From Undibacterium sp. 5I1 (GTDB lineage Bacteria > Pseudomonadota > Gammaproteobacteria > Burkholderiales > Burkholderiaceae_D), in contig NZ_JAVIWI010000001.1 in NCBI RefSeq assembly GCF_034314085.1, positions 124,001 to 188,000 on the forward strand: a stretch of DNA of 64,000 nt, read 5' to 3'. The position numbers and the translations under genes are program-made. Each line of letters begins with the position of its first letter. Position 1 is the stretch's first letter. The notes beneath the pieces are model-generated. The model was not told where the DNA came from. It worked only from the letters and a program-made list of their open reading frames with translations, and searched no databases. This document shows, piece after piece, positions 16,569 through 26,249 of this stretch.

Positions 16569-18404
16569 ATGAATCCAAAAATAATCTATTCAACCGTGAT
16601 AGCAGCAATGTTTTTTTACTTTGATTTGACTTCGATTGCCTGTGCAGAGACTCCATTGAATCATTTGGTTCAAGCAGACATCGAGTTGGGTAAAGCTAAG
16701 ACAGCGTTTGAACTTCTGCGCAAGCAAGCTGACAGTTTGATCTCAATAAATGATGCCACCAAGATTCAACAACTTGCCCAAGAGCTGGCAGAAGCAGAGG
16801 TGGTGTTAAGTGGCAAGAGCCTTAGTAAGATTGACGGAGACTACTCTCGCTTAGGTGGGCTGTTGTACGATATACGCTCTGACCTTGCCAGAGCGTATAT
16901 GAGGTTAGGCAATACAGAGCGCGCACTATTGGTATTGGAATCAATGAGTGGCCAAGTAATTGGACCATTTCTTCGTCCCCTAATTGAAAAGGATGAGATA
17001 TATAAACCAGTTATAACAGATTCTCGATTTCAAAAGTTTCTTGCTACTCAAGATATACCCAAGTCAATTGGCAGCAACTCGCCGATTGGAAGTGGTTTTC
17101 AGACCACACTTTCAGTCGAACAACGTATCGCTGGTTTATCACTCTTTTGGGCTAATGCGAGACGTGATTTTGTCTACATAAATCGACTGCCTGAACTGAG
17201 CTGGGACAAGATTTATATGGAATTTCTTCCTCAGGTCATCGCTGCAGAATCAACCAAGGATTATTATCAGGTCATGATGCGTCTGGCTCCGCTGTTGAAC
17301 GATAGTCACACCAATATTTATCCACCAGACGAATTATCAGAAGTTTTCTTCTCGCGCCCTCCAATGATGACTAGCAAGATTGGCGATCAGGTCATCATCC
17401 TTGAAATAAGAAGCAATACATTACGCCACCATTTATCCGTCGGCGAGGAAATACTGAAAGTTAATGGGCAAGAGGTGCATCAATATGTAGCCTCGCGTGT
17501 GGCGCCTTATGTGAGTAGTTCAACGCCACAGGATCGTGCTGTTCGTGAGTACTATTACCAATTTTTGGCAGGAGATGCTGATACTCCAGTCAAATTTACC
17601 ATTCGTGGGATTGACGGAAAAATACGTGAGGAAATTGTTGCCCGAACTGGTTATACGGATATTGAGGAGAGGAAGATTTTTAGTTTTGCAGTATTGTCGG
17701 ACAATATCGCGTACTTAGCCCTTGAGCAATTTGAAAATAATGACGGTGTCCAGGCGTTCATAAAAGCCCTTCCCATTATTTTAAAATCGAATGGATTGAT
17801 CTTGGATGTCCGGAGAAATGGTGGGGGCTCTACTAATGAGGGGCTAAAAATTTTAAGCTACCTCACCAAAGAATCAATCCCATATCCTACAAGTATAAAG
17901 AGATCGGAAACTGGGCTTGATCGCGCACGTGGTGACATCATATCCTGGACTCCAATACCTTTAAGTGGAAATTTTGTACTTCGACATACGCAGATTTATT
18001 CTGGACCTGTTGTCGTTCTCGCTGGGCCACAAACGTTTTCTGCTGCAGAGGATTTTTTAGTGGCTTTTGACGTCATGAAGCGCGGAAAAATTATTGGAGA
18101 AACGTCTGCCGGTAGTACTGGTCAGCCATATTTTTTTAAGCTGCCAGGTGGCGGTAATGCGCGAATTTGCGTAAAACGCGACACATACCCAGATAGCAAA
18201 CAGTTTGTCGGTGTAGGAATAAAACCAAATATTGAGATCATTCCAACTGTGAATGACATTCGCTCAGGCCGCGATATTGTTTTGGATACGGCAGTGTTAC
18301 AGTTAAAATCGTACTCAGAACAGACTGCTAACAAGGTAGAAGCTAGTGATAGCGCAGGTTTTCATTTTTTCTCTAAAAAATCAACATCCAGTGCGATAAA
18401 CTAA
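16569..18404 (+). CDS. Secreted S41-family peptidase
   Basis: 611 residues with a signal peptide (1-26, cleavage near ACA). An N-terminal helical region of about 120 residues precedes an S41/tail-specific protease module: a LLNDSHTNIYP segment at 242-252 (the LxDxHT motif of the family), a PDZ-like part about 260-350, and the catalytic fold from 375 on, with LILDVRRNGGGST at 410-422 and the nucleophile S491 in PQTFSAAEDF, followed by GKIIGETSAGSTGQP. Members cut unstructured C-termini or peptides in the periplasm or at the surface. No lipobox is visible. The gene is flanked by repeats, not by an operon. Confidence 0.85.
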   Translation: MNPKIIYSTVIAAMFFYFDLTSIACAETPLNHLVQADIELGKAKTAFELLRKQADSLISINDATKIQQLAQELAEAEVVLSGKSLSKIDGDYSRLGGLLYDIRSDLARAYMRLGNTERALLVLESMSGQVIGPFLRPLIEKDEIYKPVITDSRFQKFLATQDIPKSIGSNSPIGSGFQTTLSVEQRIAGLSLFWANARRDFVYINRLPELSWDKIYMEFLPQVIAAESTKDYYQVMMRLAPLLNDSHTNIYPPDELSEVFFSRPPMMTSKIGDQVIILEIRSNTLRHHLSVGEEILKVNGQEVHQYVASRVAPYVSSSTPQDRAVREYYYQFLAGDADTPVKFTIRGIDGKIREEIVARTGYTDIEERKIFSFAVLSDNIAYLALEQFENNDGVQAFIKALPIILKSNGLILDVRRNGGGSTNEGLKILSYLTKESIPYPTSIKRSETGLDRARGDIISWTPIPLSGNFVLRHTQIYSGPVVVLAGPQTFSAAEDFLVAFDVMKRGKIIGETSAGSTGQPYFFKLPGGGNARICVKRDTYPDSKQFVGVGIKPNIEIIPTVNDIRSGRDIVLDTAVLQLKSYSEQTANKVEASDSAGFHFFSKKSTSSAIN

Positions 18405-18511
18405 TTTTCAATATGTTTGATTAATAAGCAAAATAATTCATTTCCTGAGTCTGCGCTAGGGAGTGGTATTGGTCTCTGTTACCATTCATGACTTGAGACA
18501 ATTTCAAAATT

Positions 18512-18544
18512 AAGACAAAATCAAGACAAAACCGAGACGAAATT
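18512..18544. repeat. Three tandem 11-mers upstream of a small gene
   Basis: AAGACAAAATC, AAGACAAAACC and GAGACGAAATT follow one another directly before the start of the 47-residue membrane protein; a fourth, GAGACAATTTC, lies at 18495-18505. The spacing of one helical turn would suit an operator, but this is inference. Confidence 0.4.
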
Positions 18545-18547
18545 AAT

Positions 18548-18691
18548 ATGAGCAAGCAAGAGCAAAAAGAACCAGTCGCCTCAAATAATGTAGATGGCGT
18601 ACCAAAGTTTGGGCGGTTATTGATCGTACTATTTTTGGCTGTTGCCTTAATTGTATTTATTACGTTTGCGACAGAAGCTTATTACTCATAA
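18548..18691 (+). CDS. 47-residue single-pass membrane protein
   Basis: Short ORF beginning MSKQEQKEPVASNN. A polar N-terminal half of about 22 residues is followed by one hydrophobic helix (LLIVLFLAVALIVFITF, about 24-40) and a short ATEAYYS tail, the look of a small bitopic inner-membrane protein. Codon use is normal, but the ribosome binding site is poor. No family is recognised. It lies between the S41 peptidase and the DUF1631 gene, with a repeat element downstream. Confidence 0.55.
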   Translation: MSKQEQKEPVASNNVDGVPKFGRLLIVLFLAVALIVFITFATEAYYS

Positions 18692-18727
18692 AGCATAACG
18701 CTGGCGCAAATCATTTTTTGATTAAGT

Positions 18728-18829
18728 TAGGACTTACGCAAAACCGCGCCTAACTACGTTGTATCTCCTAGCTGTGTAAAGTAGTATCTTCGTCGCTACG
18801 TGTTACCGGACAATTTTTCGTAAGTCCTA
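18728..18829. repeat. ~100 bp palindromic element, copy 2
   Basis: TAGGACTTACGCAAAACC ... TTTTTCGTAAGTCCTA ends; interior GTTGTATCTCCTAGC and CGTCGCTACG blocks as in copy 1. It ends 45 bases before the DUF1631 start codon. Confidence 0.8.
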
Positions 18830-18874
18830 TAAGCTTAATTGATGGTGTGATTCATAAAATAAGTTAAATAAACA

Positions 18875-21139
18875 ATGGACACTATCCCACTCGGACTTGG
18901 CAACACCACCAAAAAGAGCGAATTTTCTAGCTCGAGCAGACTATTGATTTTACAAAGTCTGGTACCGGTTGCGACTAATCGAGTCTCTTCTCAATTAGAG
19001 GCATTTTGTGCCCGGTTAACGGAGGCTTTGTTTAAGATTTCTGATCAAACGGTCAGGCCGGAAGAGGCGACTACTAGTTTTCATGCCTATCAGCTTTTAA
19101 AAAGAAACAGCACAACCTTTTATCGTTTGGTCGGTGGGCAAATTAATGCAGCGCTTGCCAAAGAAGTTAGCACTGTTAATACCCGCAAAAAGTCCAAAAA
19201 AGAAGATGAAAAACAAGACTTCTCGCTGGTCACCTTTGAGGAGATGGAAAGTAAAGTCTTGATCCGAAACTTGTGCCAATCTTTAGAAGTCAGCAATGCA
19301 GAGCAGTTAGTGGCATTGAATATCCGTATTGGACATGTCTTAAGGCGGACACCAATCAACGTGTCGCAGAATCCATTCCGGCCGGAGCTGTTTGTACGTG
19401 CGGTATATCAAGCCTGGATGGAATTCGACACCACACCAGAATCACACCATCTGGTATTACGGCTGTTGCAGCCTAATTTGTTTTTGCAGCTCGCACCGAT
19501 ATTGCAAGAGGTGAACGAGGCCTTAATCGCGCGTGGAATTTTGCCTGATATCAGCGAATCATTTAGGAAGAATCAGCGTAAAAGTGAGTTTAGCCGCTCT
19601 GATGATATTGCCGACCGTGATCCTTATTTAGAAAATAAACTCAGGAATATTTTTTCTGCACAATCAAATAATCAAGCTGTGTTCAGTTCATCCGGGCAGA
19701 GTGGTCAAACTCATCAAGCTGGCCAAACTCCTCAAACCGGCCAAGCTGGTCAATCTAATCAAACTGGTCAATCTGAGCATGCAGGAAAAGAACATTCTCT
19801 CGAGTGGACTGGTAGAGAAACACATACCGCAGGCAATGTTAATCATGCCGAGAAAATCACCATAGACCGTAACTTTTTTGACTACCTGACCAGCATACAA
19901 AGAAATAATAATTTGGCGTCTGCTACCGGCAATCCAGATGCGTCGGCTTTGCGCCAATTGTCGCAGCAAGCGACAAGCGATAGTAAGCTGACGCACATTG
20001 ATCAAAATACGATAGAACTATTGGCACGTATTTTTGATTTTGTTTTTAATGATCCGAATATTCCAGGTGACATTAAAGGATTGATTGGGCAGTTGCAGAT
20101 ACCGACGCTCAAGGTTGCGTTGATGGATAAAGATTTTTTTTTCAAAGAAACGCATCCAGCGCGAGTTTTGATCGACACTCTCGCCAAGTCCAGTATTTTG
20201 TTGAATGCAGAGAGTAATAGCGAGGATCCCTTATATCAAATGATAGAAGGCATCGTCGAACGCGTGCAGCAAGAGTTTGATCAGCAAATCGATTTGTTTT
20301 CTGATGTGGTTTCTGATCTGGAAACCTTCCTCAAAGATGAAGAACAGAAGATAGAAGATGCGATAGTGCAGCCCGTTGCTAACGCGCTCAAGCAAGAAAA
20401 AATGCGCCTGGCGCGCGAATTTGCAGAGCATGACGTGTCTTTGCGGGTAGAGACAGGTGAAGTTGCCGGCTTCTTAGAAACCTTTTTACTAGAGCAATGG
20501 ATACGTATTCTGACCATTGCGCACAGCGTAAAAGAGCAAAAGCCGCACGCTCTGGAAAACGCCTTAAAAACGATGGACGACCTGATCTGGAGCTTAAAGC
20601 CTAAGAACAGTGCCGAAGAACGTAAGAGCCTGGTCAGCAAATTACCATCGATGCTGACCTTGCTCAATGCCTGGTTAAATGCGATTAAATGGGATGAGCC
20701 AGATCGGGTGATTTTCTTTTCTAAGTTGGCCGAGCGGCACGCTGCCATTGCCCGCGCCCCGCTGGAGTTTTCACCGCGTCGTCAATTAGAAATCGCGGTG
20801 AACATTGCTCAGCGTGCGAGTGAGCGCCGCCTCAATCGTCATGTGCAAGACCAGATTGATCAAACGGATGATGAATGGGTATTATTGCTGGAGAGTTTGG
20901 AGAGAGGCATCTGGATCGACTTTACCCGCAGCAATGGCTCTATTGCGAGATTCAAACTAGCATGGGTTAGCCCAAAACGTACCCGCTATATTTTTACTAA
21001 TCGTCAAGGGCATGACGCTTTTTCTATCGCCAGTGAAGAGCTGGCAAATAAATTCCGCAATGGAGAAGCGCTATTAATTTCAGCAGATTCTGTGGTTGAC
21101 AGAGCGCTGGTCGAAGCGTTGCGCGATCCTCCAAATTAA
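18875..21139 (+). CDS. DUF1631 family protein
   Basis: 754-residue cytoplasmic protein of the DUF1631 family, sometimes annotated as thymidine phosphorylase without basis. It is largely helical: an N-terminal part to about residue 230, a Gln/Gly/Thr/Ser-rich linker of roughly 35 residues (about 271-305, units such as GQTHQA and GQSNQT), then the main helical region. The last 90 residues (from WVLLLESLERGIWIDF) form a small beta-rich module with RFKLAWVSPKRTRYIFTNRQG, which resembles a PilZ-like barrel and is typical of the family's C-terminus. Function is unknown; a role in c-di-GMP signalling is only an inference from that module. Confidence 0.8.
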   Translation: MDTIPLGLGNTTKKSEFSSSSRLLILQSLVPVATNRVSSQLEAFCARLTEALFKISDQTVRPEEATTSFHAYQLLKRNSTTFYRLVGGQINAALAKEVSTVNTRKKSKKEDEKQDFSLVTFEEMESKVLIRNLCQSLEVSNAEQLVALNIRIGHVLRRTPINVSQNPFRPELFVRAVYQAWMEFDTTPESHHLVLRLLQPNLFLQLAPILQEVNEALIARGILPDISESFRKNQRKSEFSRSDDIADRDPYLENKLRNIFSAQSNNQAVFSSSGQSGQTHQAGQTPQTGQAGQSNQTGQSEHAGKEHSLEWTGRETHTAGNVNHAEKITIDRNFFDYLTSIQRNNNLASATGNPDASALRQLSQQATSDSKLTHIDQNTIELLARIFDFVFNDPNIPGDIKGLIGQLQIPTLKVALMDKDFFFKETHPARVLIDTLAKSSILLNAESNSEDPLYQMIEGIVERVQQEFDQQIDLFSDVVSDLETFLKDEEQKIEDAIVQPVANALKQEKMRLAREFAEHDVSLRVETGEVAGFLETFLLEQWIRILTIAHSVKEQKPHALENALKTMDDLIWSLKPKNSAEERKSLVSKLPSMLTLLNAWLNAIKWDEPDRVIFFSKLAERHAAIARAPLEFSPRRQLEIAVNIAQRASERRLNRHVQDQIDQTDDEWVLLLESLERGIWIDFTRSNGSIARFKLAWVSPKRTRYIFTNRQGHDAFSIASEELANKFRNGEALLISADSVVDRALVEALRDPPN

Positions 21140-21193
21140 ACTTGAGCTGTTTAGTTGGTGCCAACAGGATTGCAATTCTGCTAGTCAGCAATA

Positions 21194-21277
21194 ATATACT
21201 CCCCATTATTTTTATTGAAAATGCCTTATTGTCCAGTAAGCGCCTGGACAATCTAAAAATACGGGAGGGGAGTATAT
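21194..21277. repeat. 84 bp ATATACTCC/GGAGTATAT element, copy D (reverse orientation)
   Basis: ATATACTCCCCATTATTTTT start, ATTGTCCAG ... CTGGACAAT inner dyad, GGGAGTATAT end. It fills the gap between the converging DUF1631 and DUF4136 genes and ends 9 bases from the latter's stop. Confidence 0.9.
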
Positions 21278-21285
21278 TTTCTGAT

Positions 21286-21960
21286 TTACTTCATAATTGG
21301 TAATTCTATCTCCATCGTACTGCCAGTTTTGGCGGGGAAATCAATAAAAGCGCTATCAATCAAATACGGCATTTGCAGATTAATTTCTGGGCTCAATTGC
21401 TCGGTACTGGCTTTGATTTCATACAGCTTTTTGCCGCTGACTTTGTCGGCAATGCCAATTTCTAATTGATGCAAATAGTAACGTCGCACGCTCAGATCTG
21501 ACATCAGCATGCTATCGGTGCGCCCAAAATAGTATGGCGAATAAGAATAAGGGTAGCGATAGTAATAGGCTCTCGGGATAAGGCCTCTTCTGAAATGGCT
21601 ACCCCAGAATGGGTCATACAAAGCTAAATCCCAAGGTGCGGAGAATTGGATTTCACTTAAGCCAGTGCCGTATTGCATGCTGATTTTAAGCGCCGCATTC
21701 GCCTCGCTGCCAGCTTCTGCAAAGCCTAATGTCTGTAATTTGTTACGCAATAATTGCTCATAGCTGTTGTACTCAGGACTATTTTGTTGCGGCTCTGTGC
21801 GCTCGATGACATAGCTTTTATCTTTAATATCGGCTGGCCATTCCTGAAAAACACTGACTCTGCTCGTTACGCTGGTTGCGCAGCCCGCTAACAACAAGCT
21901 AGTCGTCGCCAGTAATAACAAAAGAGATTTTCTGATGGGGGAGGTTCTTCCTGTTTTCAT
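21286..21960 (-). CDS. DUF4136 family lipoprotein
   Basis: 224-residue lipoprotein. The signal sequence ends in the lipobox LLLAGC with the lipidated Cys at residue 27. The mature part has the DUF4136 features: SYVIERTEPQQNSPEYNSYEQLLRNKLQTLGF (34-69 region) and ADAALKISMQY-like strand near 88-96, with a Tyr/Pro-rich insert (YYYRYPYSYSPYYFG, about 132-146). Residue +2 is Ala, so an outer-membrane location is likely. Function unknown. Confidence 0.8.
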   Translation of the reverse strand: MKTGRTSPIRKSLLLLLATTSLLLAGCATSVTSRVSVFQEWPADIKDKSYVIERTEPQQNSPEYNSYEQLLRNKLQTLGFAEAGSEANAALKISMQYGTGLSEIQFSAPWDLALYDPFWGSHFRRGLIPRAYYYRYPYSYSPYYFGRTDSMLMSDLSVRRYYLHQLEIGIADKVSGKKLYEIKASTEQLSPEINLQMPYLIDSAFIDFPAKTGSTMEIELPIMK

Positions 21961-22243
21961 GATCGTGCTCCTGTTTTGCTTTTACATTGTTGCTGTGTTG
22001 CTTCGATTTGTATCTCTGTTGGTGTCTGTACATATTAGTCGATAGAATTTTAAGTTGGTTCTGTTTGCGATCTATTATCTGTTTCTCTTTGTAACTACGT
22101 TACCTCTTAACGATGATTTACTCGACTTAAACGACGATTCGCTTAACCATATCCCTAAAAATCCACACACTTACCCAAATTTTCTGCGGTAATCATCAAA
22201 GCTTGCATGCCTTCCGGCGCAGCTTGGTAAAATGGTAGCCTTT
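21961..22243. other. Gene-free stretch upstream of pepN
   Basis: Divergent promoter region of the DUF4136 lipoprotein and pepN genes. No ORF or repeat family member was seen apart from the inverted repeat annotated at 22244-22286. Confidence 0.4.
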
Positions 22244-22286
22244 GCTGTGTCTTTAAACTAGTTGCAAAATAGATTAAAGACACAGC
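22244..22286. promoter_or_regulatory. 13 bp perfect inverted repeat in the pepN leader
   Basis: GCTGTGTCTTTAA and TTAAAGACACAGC flank a 17-base spacer and end 30 bases before the pepN start codon. It could be an operator for a dimeric regulator or, in the transcript, a stem near the ribosome binding site. No regulator can be named. Confidence 0.5.
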
Positions 22287-22316
22287 ACCTATTCTTTTTA
22301 GAAGGCTCACCATCAC

Positions 22317-25001
22317 ATGCGCACAGACAACAACGATACCGCAGTTACCCCAGTGACGATTTATCGCAAAGATTACATCGCTCCAGGATATTGGGTAGAT
22401 ACGGTCGAAATGGGTTTCGACCTCGACCCTGACGCTACCCATGTTGCCACCAGAATGGTGATGCGACGTAATCACGATAGCAGCGAAAAAGATATCGTGC
22501 TGTTTGGTGAGTCACTCAAATTGCTGCAACTGCGCATGAACGGTGTCAACCTCAAAAAGTCGGCGTACAAAATCGAAGGCGAAACACTACGTATCGCCAA
22601 TGCGCCGGACGAAGTCACGCTAGAAATTGAAACGCTGATCAAGCCAGTCAAAAATACCTCCTTGTCCGGCTTGTACACCTCCAATCAAAACTTCATCACG
22701 CAATGTGAGGCAGAAGGTTTCCGCAAAATTACCTGGTTTCCGGATCGTCCTGATGTGATGGCGAAATACACCGTCATGCTGCGCGCCGATAAAAAGAAAT
22801 TTCCGGTCTTGCTCTCCAACGGCAATCTGATTGAAGAAGGTGATCTGGGTGACGGCCGTCATTACGCCAAGTGGGAAGATCCGTTTAAAAAACCTTCTTA
22901 TTTATTCGCGCTGGTTGCAGGTAAATTAGTGTGTCAGGAAGAAAAATACAAACTTAAATCTGGCCGTAAAGTCTTGTTGCAAGTGTGGGTAGAAAACGGC
23001 AATCTCGACAAAACCCAACATGCTATGGATTCGCTGAAAAACAGTATCCGTTGGGATGAGGAACGTTTCGGCCTGGAGTTGGATTTAGATCGTTTTATGA
23101 TCGTTGCCACTGGTGACTTTAATATGGGTGCGATGGAAAACAAGGGTCTAAATATTTTCAACACCAAGTATGTACTAGCGAATCCACGTGTTGCAACGGA
23201 CGTGGATTATGCCGGTATTGAATCGGTCGTCGGACACGAATATTTTCATAACTGGACCGGTAATCGCGTTACTTGCCGCGACTGGTTTCAGTTGTCGCTA
23301 AAAGAAGGCCTGACAGTATTCCGTGACCAGGAATTCTCTGCTGATCTGGTCGGTACTGCCACTGGCCGCGCCGTAAAACGGATAGAAGATGTGCGCTTGT
23401 TACGCCAAGTCCAGTTCTCTGAGGATGCAGGTCCGATGGCGCATCCTGTGCGTCCAGATTCTTTTGTTGAGATTAATAATTTTTATACTGTCACGATTTA
23501 CGAAAAAGGGTCGGAAGTCGTACGTATGTATTACACCTTGCTCGGTCATGAAGGATTCCGTAAGGGCATGGATTTATACTTCCAGCGCCATGATGGGCAA
23601 GCAGTCGAGTGTGATGATTTCCGTGCGGCGATGGCGGATTCTTCCGGTCGCAATCTGAAGCAATTTGAACGCTGGTACAGCCAGTCTGGCACGCCTCGCG
23701 TCAAGGTCGTGACGAGCTTTGACGCCGATACAAAAACTTATGAAATTAAGCTGAGCCAGTCTTGCCCGGCGACGCCAGGTCAGCCAAAAAAACAGGCTTT
23801 CCATATTCCTGTTGCAGTCGGTTTGCTGGACGCGGCTGGTAAAGATTTACCATTAAACGTAGAGGGGCAGCCAGCCACGGATAAAACTACTTTAGTGCTG
23901 GAACTGACGCAAGCCAGCCAGAGCTTTAAGTTCACTGGCATTGCGCAAGAACCTACGCCATCAATTTTGCGTAATTTCTCTGCACCGGTCATGTTAGAGA
24001 TTGATTACACCGATGAGCAACTCGGTCATTTGCTGGCACATGACAGTGATCCGTTTAATCGTTGGGAAGCCGGCCAACGTCTGGCAATACGTCGCTTAGT
24101 GAAGCTGACAAACGCAGTACAAAATGCGGAAGTCTTAGAACTGGACAGCATGTTTATCGAAGCGCTGCGGTCCACTTTAAATGACAAAACATTAGATCCG
24201 GCTTTCCGTGAACTGGTCTTGACCTTGCCATCCGAGGCAATGATCGCAGAAGAGTTTAAGGTGGTCGATCCGCAAGCGATCCATATCGCCAGAAAATTCG
24301 TCCGTAGCACTCTGACACAACATCTCAAAGCCGATCTATTGACGACCTATGAAGAGAATTTGACGCCAGGAAAATACAGTCCAGATGCAGTGTCTGCCGC
24401 TAAACGGGCGCTAAAAAATCTGGCATTGTCCTATCTGCTGGAGTGGGCGGATGACAGTACATTTGATCTGGCAAAAACCCAGTTTGATGAAGCCGAAAAT
24501 ATGACAGACAGAATTGCAGCGTTGACTGCCTTGACGAATTTTTCTGGCTCTGCCAAAAATACTAAAGCTGCTGCCCAGGCATTGAATAAGTTCTTCAGAG
24601 ACTTCAAAAAAGAAGCTTTGGTCATCGATAAGTGGTTTATGTTGCAAGGCACGGCACGCACCACGGATGTGGCAAAGGTGCGCGAGTTAATGAAGTATCC
24701 AGCCTTTACTCTGAGTAACCCAAATCGTGCACGTAGTTTGGTGTTTAGTTTTTGTAATGCTAATCCGTCCCGCTTCCATGCGGCAGATGGCAGCGGTTAT
24801 GCTTTATGGGCAGAATTAGTCATCACTTTAAACAAGATGAACCCACAAGTTGCTGCACGTTTAGCGCGCAGTATGGATCGTTGGAAAAAATATCCTAAGA
24901 ATTTGCAAGTGCATATGAAGGCCGCTTTGCAAAGTGTTGCCGATACTAAAAAATTATCTAGCGATGTGTTGGAAGTGGTGACAAAAGCACTTGCTTCTTA
25001 A
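22317..25001 (+). CDS. pepN: Aminopeptidase N (M1 family)
   Basis: 894-residue cytoplasmic zinc aminopeptidase that trims N-terminal residues from peptides in protein turnover. The exopeptidase motif GAMEN is at 271-275; the zinc site is H307-E308-x-x-H311 (GHEYFHNWTG) with the third ligand E330 in LKEGLTVFRDQEF. The order is N-terminal beta domain to about 195, catalytic domain to about 450, small beta domain to about 555 and a large helical C-terminal domain, matching E. coli PepN in length and layout. No signal peptide. Confidence 0.97.
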   Translation: MRTDNNDTAVTPVTIYRKDYIAPGYWVDTVEMGFDLDPDATHVATRMVMRRNHDSSEKDIVLFGESLKLLQLRMNGVNLKKSAYKIEGETLRIANAPDEVTLEIETLIKPVKNTSLSGLYTSNQNFITQCEAEGFRKITWFPDRPDVMAKYTVMLRADKKKFPVLLSNGNLIEEGDLGDGRHYAKWEDPFKKPSYLFALVAGKLVCQEEKYKLKSGRKVLLQVWVENGNLDKTQHAMDSLKNSIRWDEERFGLELDLDRFMIVATGDFNMGAMENKGLNIFNTKYVLANPRVATDVDYAGIESVVGHEYFHNWTGNRVTCRDWFQLSLKEGLTVFRDQEFSADLVGTATGRAVKRIEDVRLLRQVQFSEDAGPMAHPVRPDSFVEINNFYTVTIYEKGSEVVRMYYTLLGHEGFRKGMDLYFQRHDGQAVECDDFRAAMADSSGRNLKQFERWYSQSGTPRVKVVTSFDADTKTYEIKLSQSCPATPGQPKKQAFHIPVAVGLLDAAGKDLPLNVEGQPATDKTTLVLELTQASQSFKFTGIAQEPTPSILRNFSAPVMLEIDYTDEQLGHLLAHDSDPFNRWEAGQRLAIRRLVKLTNAVQNAEVLELDSMFIEALRSTLNDKTLDPAFRELVLTLPSEAMIAEEFKVVDPQAIHIARKFVRSTLTQHLKADLLTTYEENLTPGKYSPDAVSAAKRALKNLALSYLLEWADDSTFDLAKTQFDEAENMTDRIAALTALTNFSGSAKNTKAAAQALNKFFRDFKKEALVIDKWFMLQGTARTTDVAKVRELMKYPAFTLSNPNRARSLVFSFCNANPSRFHAADGSGYALWAELVITLNKMNPQVAARLARSMDRWKKYPKNLQVHMKAALQSVADTKKLSSDVLEVVTKALAS

Positions 25002-25159
25002 GTTTCTGTTGAATTGCTGCTGAGCTGTAGTTGAGTTGCAGCTCAGTTGCAGCTCAGTTACAGTTAGCCGCTCTAATTTTGAATTGTTATGTTGAATCAC
25101 TGCCTGTGCGTTGTAATACGTTTTAATAGTAAGCAACGCAGAGCATAAAAAGGAAGCTC

Positions 25160-26161
25160 ATGAAACGTGTCAGTCTGACCCAATATCTGGTCGAAGAACA
25201 ACGCCTGAATAATTCGATTCCAGCAGAATTGCGCTTGTTGATCGAAGTCGTCGCACGCGCTTGCAAAACCATTAGTCATGCCGTCGGCAAAGGTGCCTTG
25301 GGCGAAGTCTTAGGTACCGCAGGTAGCGAAAATATTCAGGGCGAAGTGCAAAAGAAATTAGATATTTTGTCTAATGAAATTCTGCTGGAAGCCAATGAAT
25401 GGGGCGGCCATCTGGCAGCGATGGCATCCGAGGAAATGGAAAGTATCCACCCAATTCCCAACCGGTATCCTAAAGGCGAATACATGTTGCTATTCGACCC
25501 GCTCGACGGCTCCAGCAATATTGATGTCAATGTTTCCATCGGTACGATTTTCTCCGTGCTCAAGGCACCAGAAGGTATGGCAGAGCCGACTGAGCAAGAT
25601 TTTATGCAGGCCGGTAATAAGCAAGTTGCAGCGGGCTATGCGGTATATGGTCCGCAAACTGTGCTGGTGCTCACCACTGGCAATGGTGTAAATTGCTTTA
25701 CCTTGGATAGGGAAATGGGTTCTTGGGTACTGACTCAACAAAACATGCAAATTCCCGTCGATACCAAAGAATATGCGATAAATGCCTCTAATGCGCGCCA
25801 TTGGTTGCCGCCAGTGACTCGCTATGTTAATGAGTTACAGGCTGGCGTCACTGGTCCACGCGGTAAAGATTTTAATATGCGCTGGATTGCTTCTATGGTG
25901 GCTGACGTGCATCGTATTCTTAACCGTGGTGGTGTCTTCATGTACCCGGCTGATGCGCGTGAACCAGACAAGCCAGGCAAGCTACGTTTGATGTATGAAG
26001 CGAATCCTATGTCCTTCATCGTAGAACAAGCGGGTGGCGCATCCACCGATGGCAAGCAGCGTATGCTGGATATTCAGCCAGAGAAATTGCATCAACGCGT
26101 ACCCGTTTTTCTGGGGTCGAAAAACGAAGTTGAGTTAGTGACTCGGTATCATCAGGAATAG
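25160..26161 (+). CDS. fbp: Fructose-1,6-bisphosphatase class I
   Basis: 333-residue gluconeogenic enzyme that hydrolyses fructose 1,6-bisphosphate. The metal-binding motif [10 protein letters not shown] begins at D113, and MASEEMESI just before it supplies the loop Glu residues; the closing [14 protein letters not shown] carries substrate contacts. Length and order are standard for class I. AAAAGGAAGCTC precedes the ATG. It follows pepN after 158 bases and is closed by a strong terminator. With pgi, edd and eda in the same window it fits a gluconeogenic and Entner-Doudoroff metabolism. Confidence 0.97.
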   Translation: MKRVSLTQYLVEEQRLNNSIPAELRLLIEVVARACKTISHAVGKGALGEVLGTAGSENIQGEVQKKLDILSNEILLEANEWGGHLAAMASEEMESIHPIPNRYPKGEYMLLFDPLDGSSNIDVNVSIGTIFSVLKAPEGMAEPTEQDFMQAGNKQVAAGYAVYGPQTVLVLTTGNGVNCFTLDREMGSWVLTQQNMQIPVDTKEYAINASNARHWLPPVTRYVNELQAGVTGPRGKDFNMRWIASMVADVHRILNRGGVFMYPADAREPDKPGKLRLMYEANPMSFIVEQAGGASTDGKQRMLDIQPEKLHQRVPVFLGSKNEVELVTRYHQE

Positions 26162-26223
26162 TTTGATAACAGGTAGTTACTGCGAGCCAACGCTGCTGAG
26201 GACGTAGCTGATCTGTTGATAGA

Positions 26224-26249
26224 AAAAGCCCACTTCATTGTGGGCTTTT
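26224..26249 (+). terminator. Terminator of fbp
   Basis: AAAAGCCCAC / GTGGGCTTTT, 10 bp perfect stem with a TTCATT loop, followed by GCTTTTATC. The A and T flanks make it usable in both directions. Confidence 0.85.

Noticed and set aside
22155..22475. Minus-strand ORF over the pepN start
   Set aside because: Runs through the pepN leader dyad and the start of pepN; no protein features.
25034..25066. GTTGCAGCTCA direct repeats after pepN
   Set aside because: Only two to three short units, no T run and no counterpart elsewhere in the window; judged to be minor local slippage.
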